NCBI GenBank assembly: GCA_017517985.1
Contig: JAFWWX010000016.1
Coordinates: forward strand, 1 to 5,663
Direction of reading: 5' to 3'
Length of the DNA: 5,663 bases
From: Clostridia bacterium
GTDB lineage: Bacteria; Bacillota_A; Clostridia; Oscillospirales; CAG-382
The notes under the pieces are model-generated. The model ran no database searches. It saw only the letters and a list, made by a program, of their open reading frames with translations, and was not told where the DNA came from. The position numbers and the translations under genes are program-made. Shown here piece after piece: positions 1 through 5,663 of the stretch. Every line of letters starts with the position of its first letter. The first letter of the stretch is position 1.

Positions 1-1
1 A

Positions 2-1596
<1,595 letters not shown>

Positions 1597-1597
1597 A

Positions 1598-1637
1598 CAA
1601 AAACTCTGCATAGGTCAAATTTCATGCAGAGTTTTTG
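1598..1637. terminator. Bidirectional intrinsic terminator between convergent atp and lysA operons
   Basis: A perfect 14-bp inverted repeat: left arm 1598-1611 and right arm 1624-1637, with a 12-base loop. The core is CTCTGCAT/ATGCAGAG, flanked by an A5 run on the left and a T5 run on the right. On the plus strand the T5 run follows the core stem two bases after the atpC stop codon. On the minus strand the tail reads TTTTTGTTTATTTT, a longer U-rich stretch partly encoded by the last codons of atpC. It therefore looks usable for atpC and, about 105 bases beyond its stop codon, for lysA. No better terminator is visible between 1638 and 1740. Confidence 0.88.
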
Positions 1638-1740
1638 CTAAATAATATCTTTTTAGTTACATCGCTATATTATTTACTATACTAGTTTTGCTTTAGTTGT
1701 GTATCTGTTTTTAACCTCGTTTTCCATAACAAGGACATTT

Positions 1741-3042
1741 TTACAATACATCATTTCTAATAATATCATCATATGTTTCTCGTTTAACGATAACTTTCTT
1801 TTCATTACCCTTAACTGCAACAATCGGCGGTCGGGGAATGCGGTTATAATTGCTTGCCATTGAGTAGTTATATGCACCTGTTGCTAAGATTGCAAGTGTG
1901 TCGCCAACTTTAATTTCAGGCATCATGATATTTTCCTGAAGTAAATCTCCTGATTCACAGCATTTCCCGGCAATGGTTACGGGTGCAATCGGTTTTGCTC
2001 CTGCATTGTTTGCAACAACTGCCGAGTATTTTGCACCATAAAGGATATATCTTGGGTTATCGCCCATGCCTCCGTCTATCGAAACATAGGTTCTGACATT
2101 TTTAATTTCTTTTACACCGCCTACGGTATATAAAGTGATTCCGGCAGGTGCAACAATGCTGCGTCCCGGTTCAAATACCAAGTAGGGCAAGTCTATATTT
2201 CTTTCCATGGCAACCTCTTTTACTGCTTCGGCTGTCTTTTTGATATATTCTGCAGGAGTAAGAGGGTCGTCAGTGGAATCGTATTTGATACCAAAGCCAC
2301 CGCCGAGGTTTAATATTTCAATTTTCAAAGATAGCTTGGCCTCGAGGTCGGCTATAAAATTCATCATAACTTTTGCAGCTTCACAAAAAGGCTCAAATTC
2401 AAAAATCTGAGAACCTATATGACAGTGAACACCATCAACCTGAATATTAGAAAGTGTTGTTGCATACTTATGAATTTCAAATGCTTCGCCGTTTTCTAAG
2501 GCAACACCGAATTTTGAGTCGATTTGCCCGGTCTTTACAAAGTCATGGGTGTGTGCGTCAATGCCCGGTTTGATTCTGAATAGAATTTTCTGAATAATGC
2601 CTTTTTCTTTTGCAATATCATTCAATAAGTCAAGCTCGTATTTGTTATCAACAACAATATGACCAACTCCGCAGTGTATAGCAAGTTCTATTTCACTTTG
2701 TGTTTTGTTGTTACCATGAAAGAATACCTTGTCCATCGGAAACGCGGCTTTATATAATGTGTAAAGCTCACCGCCGGAAACAACATCCGCACCTAATCCT
2801 TCACTTTCTGCAAGCTTTGCCGTGTACATGGTACAAAGAGCCTTGCTCGCAAACAGGATAAGTCCGTTGCCGCTGTAATACTTGTCTATGGCTTCTTTAT
2901 AATCACGGCAGTTTTTTCGCATTAAGTCTTCGTCAAGCACATACAGAGGAGTGCCGTATTCATTTGCAAGCGCCACTGTGTCGTGAGTTCCAATGGTTAA
3001 GTGATTGTTTTCATTTATTGATAAATTATCTGAGTTAAACAT
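1741..3042 (-). CDS. lysA: Diaminopimelate decarboxylase
   Basis: PLP-dependent decarboxylase that converts meso-2,6-diaminopimelate to L-lysine and CO2, the last step of lysine synthesis; cytoplasmic. The 433-residue protein has the full fold type III layout: an alanine-racemase-like barrel with the PLP lysine K67 in FASKAL, HCHIGSQ (residues 206-212), the phosphate-binding glycine loop LGGGFG (246-251) and EPGR (291-294), then the C-terminal beta domain with the catalytic CESGD (362-366) and Y391 in GAYNYS. I chose the ATG at 3042 rather than the longer open frame from 3108. The upstream 22 codons are lysine/arginine-rich, overlap the preceding gene and are unlike the family, whereas AAAGGAC sits 8 bases before 3042. 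It starts 14 bases after the stop of the ANTAR regulator, so it is probably the last gene of the nitrogen operon. The catalytic residues are intact and I see no sign of decay. Confidence 0.96.
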   Translation of the reverse strand: MFNSDNLSINENNHLTIGTHDTVALANEYGTPLYVLDEDLMRKNCRDYKEAIDKYYSGNGLILFASKALCTMYTAKLAESEGLGADVVSGGELYTLYKAAFPMDKVFFHGNNKTQSEIELAIHCGVGHIVVDNKYELDLLNDIAKEKGIIQKILFRIKPGIDAHTHDFVKTGQIDSKFGVALENGEAFEIHKYATTLSNIQVDGVHCHIGSQIFEFEPFCEAAKVMMNFIADLEAKLSLKIEILNLGGGFGIKYDSTDDPLTPAEYIKKTAEAVKEVAMERNIDLPYLVFEPGRSIVAPAGITLYTVGGVKEIKNVRTYVSIDGGMGDNPRYILYGAKYSAVVANNAGAKPIAPVTIAGKCCESGDLLQENIMMPEIKVGDTLAILATGAYNYSMASNYNRIPRPPIVAVKGNEKKVIVKRETYDDIIRNDVL

Positions 3043-3050
3043 GTATTTTC

Positions 3051-3057
3051 GTCCTTT
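3051..3057 (-). promoter_or_regulatory. Ribosome binding site deciding the lysA start
   Basis: The minus strand reads AAAGGAC here, 8 bases before the ATG at 3042 and overlapping the first base of the stop codon read for the regulator gene (3059-3057). The position fits a reinitiation or coupled start and argues against the longer upstream open frame. Confidence 0.7.
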
Positions 3058-3641
3058 TATGCGTAAGTTTTTATTATTTCCTCTGCGATTTCTTTTTTTG
3101 AAACACATCTGTCCATAGCTTGTTTTTCTATATAACGGTGTGCATCCGTTTCAGTCATTTTCAGTTCGGTAATAAGTAACCACTTTGCTCTGTTTACTAT
3201 ACGGATTTCCTGCATTTTTTCTTCAAGTGACAGAGTTTTCTTTTCAAGCTTTTTCAATCGTTCTCTCGTGGTAGCCATCCAGTCAAGAGCAGTGCTGACA
3301 ATTGGCTTGGATGTTGGCTTTGACAAAAGATATACGCCGTGAGAAGATACTTTGTCATAAAAAGAATGATAAAGCTCGCTTCTGACCATAATCATAACAA
3401 CAGATTTTTTGCTGTTGCAAACATCAATGGAAAATCGTATACCGTCCTCGTCAGGAAGAGGAGAGTTTATAATTATAAAATCAAATTCCCGTTCTATCAA
3501 TGCACGCTTTGCAGCACTGATACTCGCTGCAAAATGCACGGGATGGTATCTGTAATCGGGTAACAATTCTGAAACGGAGGTGTTGAATTTTTCAGCAGCA
3601 GATATAAATAGTACGCTGTATACTTGCTCTTTAAAATCCAT
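3057..3641 (-). CDS. nitR: NitR-like ANTAR antiterminator with degenerate receiver domain
   Basis: A 194-residue predicted RNA-binding regulator. Residues 8-118 have the size and strand/helix pattern of a response-regulator receiver. The usual phospho-acceptor Asp is Asn (N59 in IIINSPLPDEDG), and the acidic pair near the N-terminus is absent (FISAAE), while the switch lysine K108 in LLSKP remains. Residues 122-145 look like a charged coiled-coil linker. Residues ~138-190 match an ANTAR domain: an NRAKWLL core, then an acidic TETDAHRYIEKQAMD helix and a final EIAEEII helix. ANTAR proteins bind paired-hairpin leader RNAs and prevent termination. NitR of solventogenic clostridia, encoded next to glnA, is the closest named relative I recall. 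The gene begins 30 bases after the glutamine synthetase stop and has a near-perfect Shine-Dalgarno. The family assignment is firm. The symbol and the antitermination role rest on homology and context. Confidence 0.85.
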   Translation of the reverse strand: MDFKEQVYSVLFISAAEKFNTSVSELLPDYRYHPVHFAASISAAKRALIEREFDFIIINSPLPDEDGIRFSIDVCNSKKSVVMIMVRSELYHSFYDKVSSHGVYLLSKPTSKPIVSTALDWMATTRERLKKLEKKTLSLEEKMQEIRIVNRAKWLLITELKMTETDAHRYIEKQAMDRCVSKKEIAEEIIKTYA

Positions 3642-3648
3642 TTAAATT

Positions 3649-3656
3649 ACCTCCTT
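3649..3656 (-). promoter_or_regulatory. Strong ribosome binding site of the ANTAR regulator
   Basis: The minus strand reads AAGGAGGT, a near-complete anti-16S match, 7 bases before the ATG at 3641. It is the strongest such site in the window and supports this start. Confidence 0.8.
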
Positions 3657-3671
3657 CACTAAAATTTCATG

Positions 3672-4880
3672 TTACTTGCAGTAGATGTTAATAATTGATT
3701 CCGGCAGATGCTTTTTTATAAACTCGCTTTTTTGTGCCAGTGCCTTTGCTTCTTCTAAGGTATCGGGAAGCTCCTTGTACTGTCTTGCGGTTGTTTTATC
3801 TGCTTTAAAGAAGTTTATTTCGGCAGCAGGTGGCAGGTCAAGTTTGTTTTCAATTCCGTATAGACCTGCATAAATAAGCAGTGCATATGCCAGGTAAGGA
3901 TTAGTTGTCGGATCTGGTGAACGAAGCTCTGCACGTCTGTATTCACCGCTTGCTGCAGGAATACGGATTAGCTGCGAACGGTTTTCGCCCGACCACGAAA
4001 TATATTTTGGAGCTTTGGATTGACCAAATCTCAAATAAGACTCTTTCACCGGATTTAAAAATACCGTAAGCTCCTGAATATACTCCATTATTCCGGCAAG
4101 CATCTGTGGCAACAAGATATGATTATTATCATTTTTAACTGACATATTTATGTGCAGTCCATTGCCGGCTTTATCGGCAATAGGTTTTGGAGAAAAGTCA
4201 GCATACAGTCCGTTTCTTCGTGCTATGGTTTTAACAATTACCTGAAAAGCCATAGCATCATCGGCAGCAGTCAGAGGATCGGAATAACGGAAATCAATTT
4301 CATTTTGGCCGGGTCCCTCCTCGTGATGTGAACTTTCCGGATGAATGCCCATCATTTTCATACCAAGACAGATTTCGCGGCGAATGTTTTCGCATCTGTC
4401 CTCCGGTACCATATCCATATAGCTTGCGTTGTCATATGGTTCCTTGGTTGGATTACCTTTTTCATCAAGCTTAAAAAGATAAAATTCAAGCTCTGAACCG
4501 AAGGAAAACTCAACACCTGATTTATTTGCATCTGCAATAGCTTTTTTTAATATGTTTCGAGTGTCATATTCGCAAATTTCTCCGTTTGGTTTTGTAATGG
4601 TACAGAACATACGGATAGCACGACCATTTTCAGGACGCCACGGAATTTGTGCAAGTGTTTCGGGGTCTGGGCGCAAGAATAAATCCGAGTGCGCTTCATC
4701 ACCGAATCCGCCGACGGAAGAAGCATCAAAAGCGATTCCATATTCAAAAGCACGAGAAAGCTCGCCGGGCATTATGGATATACTTTTTTGTCTGCCGTAG
4801 ACATCGCAAAAGACAAGGCGTATAAAATTTATATCCTCCTCATTAACATATTGAATAACTTCTTGTGCTGAATACTTCAT
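3672..4880 (-). CDS. glnA: Glutamine synthetase, type I, compact form
   Basis: Makes glutamine from glutamate, ammonium and ATP; normally a cytoplasmic dodecamer. The 402 residues carry the GS beta-grasp N-terminus (residues ~15-100) and the catalytic domain (~105-402). Visible active-site elements are D52 in FDASSVGGF, metal ligands E130 and E132 (SELEF), E187 (HHEEGPGQ), E194 (NEIDF), H243 (GLHINMS) and E318 (AELRSPDP), plus arginines R284, R301, R306 and R320. Oddities: the protein ends about 25-40 residues earlier than usual type I enzymes, the flap normally containing Glu-Ala-Pro reads Lys-Ala-Pro (K289), the HxH motif is HxN, and the position of Bacillus R62 is acidic (D61 by eye). The adenylylation tyrosine region reads NKLDLPP without the tyrosine. 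The start is supported by AGGAAAGGA 10 bases upstream. A gamma-glutamyl-amine ligase is possible, but the nitrogen-gene neighbours favour glutamine synthetase. Confidence 0.93.
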   Translation of the reverse strand: MKYSAQEVIQYVNEEDINFIRLVFCDVYGRQKSISIMPGELSRAFEYGIAFDASSVGGFGDEAHSDLFLRPDPETLAQIPWRPENGRAIRMFCTITKPNGEICEYDTRNILKKAIADANKSGVEFSFGSELEFYLFKLDEKGNPTKEPYDNASYMDMVPEDRCENIRREICLGMKMMGIHPESSHHEEGPGQNEIDFRYSDPLTAADDAMAFQVIVKTIARRNGLYADFSPKPIADKAGNGLHINMSVKNDNNHILLPQMLAGIMEYIQELTVFLNPVKESYLRFGQSKAPKYISWSGENRSQLIRIPAASGEYRRAELRSPDPTTNPYLAYALLIYAGLYGIENKLDLPPAAEINFFKADKTTARQYKELPDTLEEAKALAQKSEFIKKHLPESIINIYCK

Positions 4881-4897
4881 AACTCAACATTCCTTTC

Positions 4898-5617
4898 CTA
4901 ATTCGCAACATACATCTGCTTATATGGATTTTTACTGTCAGGTGTAATGAGCGTAAAATCAGAATTTAAAATTTCACTTTCGTCATATCCGAAATATTTG
5001 CAGAATTCTTTTATATATTCTTTGATATCCTGCAAATCCTCATCGGTAGCACATCGTGCGTGAACCTGGCTTGGGAACCTGATTCCGGTGCAGGAGGAGC
5101 GGAGAAACATTTTGCCGCCGTGCATTCCTGTTCCGGGAAAGTTGCTGACAATAGGTTTTTCATCATCGGTAAGACCGAGAACGATTATTGTGCCGCCTGC
5201 CTGATACTCGCCTAAAAAGCTTCCTGCTTTGCCGCCGATAACGAGTGCCGGTTGTTTTTCTTTATAAGCCTTCATATGAATTCCTGCACGGTATCCTGCG
5301 TTGCCTTTTACAAATATTTTTCCGCCACGCATTGCGTAGCCTGCGGCATCACCGATATTTCCGTGAACTATGATTTCACCGTCATTCATTGTATCACCGA
5401 CTGCATCTTGTGCATTACCCATAACTTCAATGGTTGCACCGTTAAGATATGCACCGAGTGCATTTCCGGGGATGCCGTTTATGGTAATCTTTTTGTCTGA
5501 CAATCCGGATGCAATGAATCGCTGACCGAGGCATGAAGAAATTTCGCACTCAGCTCCTGCTGATCGTAAAGCTTCATTTAAATTCTTAAAATCGACATTT
5601 TTTGCATTTATATTCAT
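4898..5617 (-). CDS. Free-standing glutamate synthase C-terminal (GXGXG / FwdC-like) domain protein
   Basis: A 239-residue protein corresponding to the right-handed beta-helix domain at the end of the glutamate synthase large subunit (GltB), also seen in GlxC and in FwdC/FmdC of formylmethanofuran dehydrogenase. Residues ~43-150 show glycine-rich turns of the form GN-x-x-DAxG-x-x-M-x-x-G-x-I-x-V. The closing valines V65, V84 and V103 are exactly 19 residues apart, and a further turn ends near V146. Residues ~185-225 form a more polar helical tail. The domain has no catalytic residues of its own. In GltB it is structural, holding the amidotransferase and FMN domains together. Its place 17 bases before glutamine synthetase suggests it is one piece of a split glutamate synthase whose other subunits lie further upstream, outside the window. 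The start at 5617 has GGAGGT 10 bases upstream. The family call is firm. The specific partner is inferred. Confidence 0.88.
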   Translation of the reverse strand: MNINAKNVDFKNLNEALRSAGAECEISSCLGQRFIASGLSDKKITINGIPGNALGAYLNGATIEVMGNAQDAVGDTMNDGEIIVHGNIGDAAGYAMRGGKIFVKGNAGYRAGIHMKAYKEKQPALVIGGKAGSFLGEYQAGGTIIVLGLTDDEKPIVSNFPGTGMHGGKMFLRSSCTGIRFPSQVHARCATDEDLQDIKEYIKEFCKYFGYDESEILNSDFTLITPDSKNPYKQMYVAN

Positions 5618-5618
5618 A

Positions 5619-5663
5619 TTATATCACACCTCCGAGTTTTTTTCTACGGATTTCAGGAAAAAA
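5619..5663 (-). CDS. Possible 3' end of an upstream gene, cut by the window edge
   Basis: On the minus strand one frame is open from the window edge to a TAA ending at 5619, one base before the next gene's ATG. It reads a short basic tail, PEIRRKKLGGVI. The spacing and the tight packing of the other genes fit the end of another operon member, plausibly a further glutamate synthase-like subunit. However, only 14 codons are visible and a second frame is also open to a TGA about six bases earlier, so this could equally be leader sequence. No product can be named. Confidence 0.35.
   Translation of the reverse strand, partial: FFPEIRRKKLGGVI
5628..5633 (-). promoter_or_regulatory. Ribosome binding site of the GXGXG-domain gene
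   Basis: The minus strand reads GGAGGT, 10 bases before the ATG at 5617. The spacing is slightly long but the match is strong. If the upstream reading frame is real, this site lies inside its last codons. Confidence 0.7.

Noticed and set aside
1638..1740. Additional hairpins or a promoter in the gap between the convergent operons (CTAAA/TTTAG near 1638-1656, TATACT near 1678, CCT...AGG near 1714-1733)
   Set aside because: The stems are only 5-7 bp or interrupted, lack a U-tract in the needed direction, and the -10-like hexamer has no -35 partner and no gene downstream in its direction.
3043..3108. Upstream extension of lysA by 22 codons from an ATG at 3108
   Set aside because: It overlaps the end of the ANTAR gene, is a basic low-complexity stretch unlike LysA N-termini, and lacks a good ribosome binding site, whereas the ATG at 3042 has one at the right distance.
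3642..3671. A frameshift that cut off the glutamine synthetase C-terminus
   Set aside because: The sequence after the stop does not encode a normal GlnA tail in any frame and contains the ribosome binding site of the next gene.
3642..3671. An ANTAR target RNA (paired hairpins with terminator) between glnA and the regulator
   Set aside because: The gap is 30 bases and holds little beyond the ribosome binding site. The other minus-strand gaps are shorter still. Any target must lie outside the window.
2207..5500. Plus-strand open frames of 60-82 codons opposite lysA, the regulator, glnA and the GXGXG gene
   Set aside because: They are antisense shadows of well-supported genes, with cysteine- and serine-rich composition typical of such frames.

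Overview
The window looks like an A+T-rich stretch of a low-GC Gram-positive chromosome, most likely an anaerobic Clostridia member (Ruminococcaceae/Lachnospiraceae-like). Three things point there: strong AGGAGG-type ribosome binding sites, tightly packed genes, and the pairing of a glutamine synthetase gene with an ANTAR-domain NitR-like regulator and a free-standing glutamate synthase C-terminal domain. I cannot name a species from sequence alone. No rRNA, tRNA, CRISPR array, insertion sequence or phage gene is visible.

Plus strand, 1-1596: the end of an F1Fo ATP synthase operon. The F1 beta gene (atpD) enters from the left edge without its first ~70 codons. It overlaps the start of the epsilon gene (atpC) by four bases (ATGA). 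A perfect 14-bp hairpin follows atpC.

Minus strand, 5663-1741: a compact nitrogen-assimilation gene cluster running towards the ATP synthase genes. In transcription order it holds the possible tail of another gene at the right edge, a GXGXG (GltB C-terminal/FwdC-like) beta-helix protein, glutamine synthetase, a NitR-like ANTAR antiterminator with a degenerate receiver domain, and diaminopimelate decarboxylase (lysA). Gaps are 1 (to the possible tail), 17, 30 and 14 bases, and every gene has its own Shine-Dalgarno, so the four complete genes are very probably cotranscribed. The promoter and leader RNA of this operon lie outside the window to the right.

How the parts fit: glutamine synthetase fixes ammonium into glutamine. 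The GXGXG protein is a detached piece of the glutamate synthase large subunit, whose other parts are expected upstream. The ANTAR protein probably adjusts expression of nitrogen genes by RNA-level antitermination. LysA makes lysine from meso-diaminopimelate and appears to have joined this nitrogen operon. The two convergent operons share the 1598-1637 hairpin, whose sequence works as an intrinsic terminator in both directions.

Most of the content is conventional. The points worth a second look are the by-eye charge reversal at two positions that matter for feedback control in Bacillus glutamine synthetase, that enzyme's short C-terminus, the non-phosphorylatable receiver of the regulator, and the placement of lysA.
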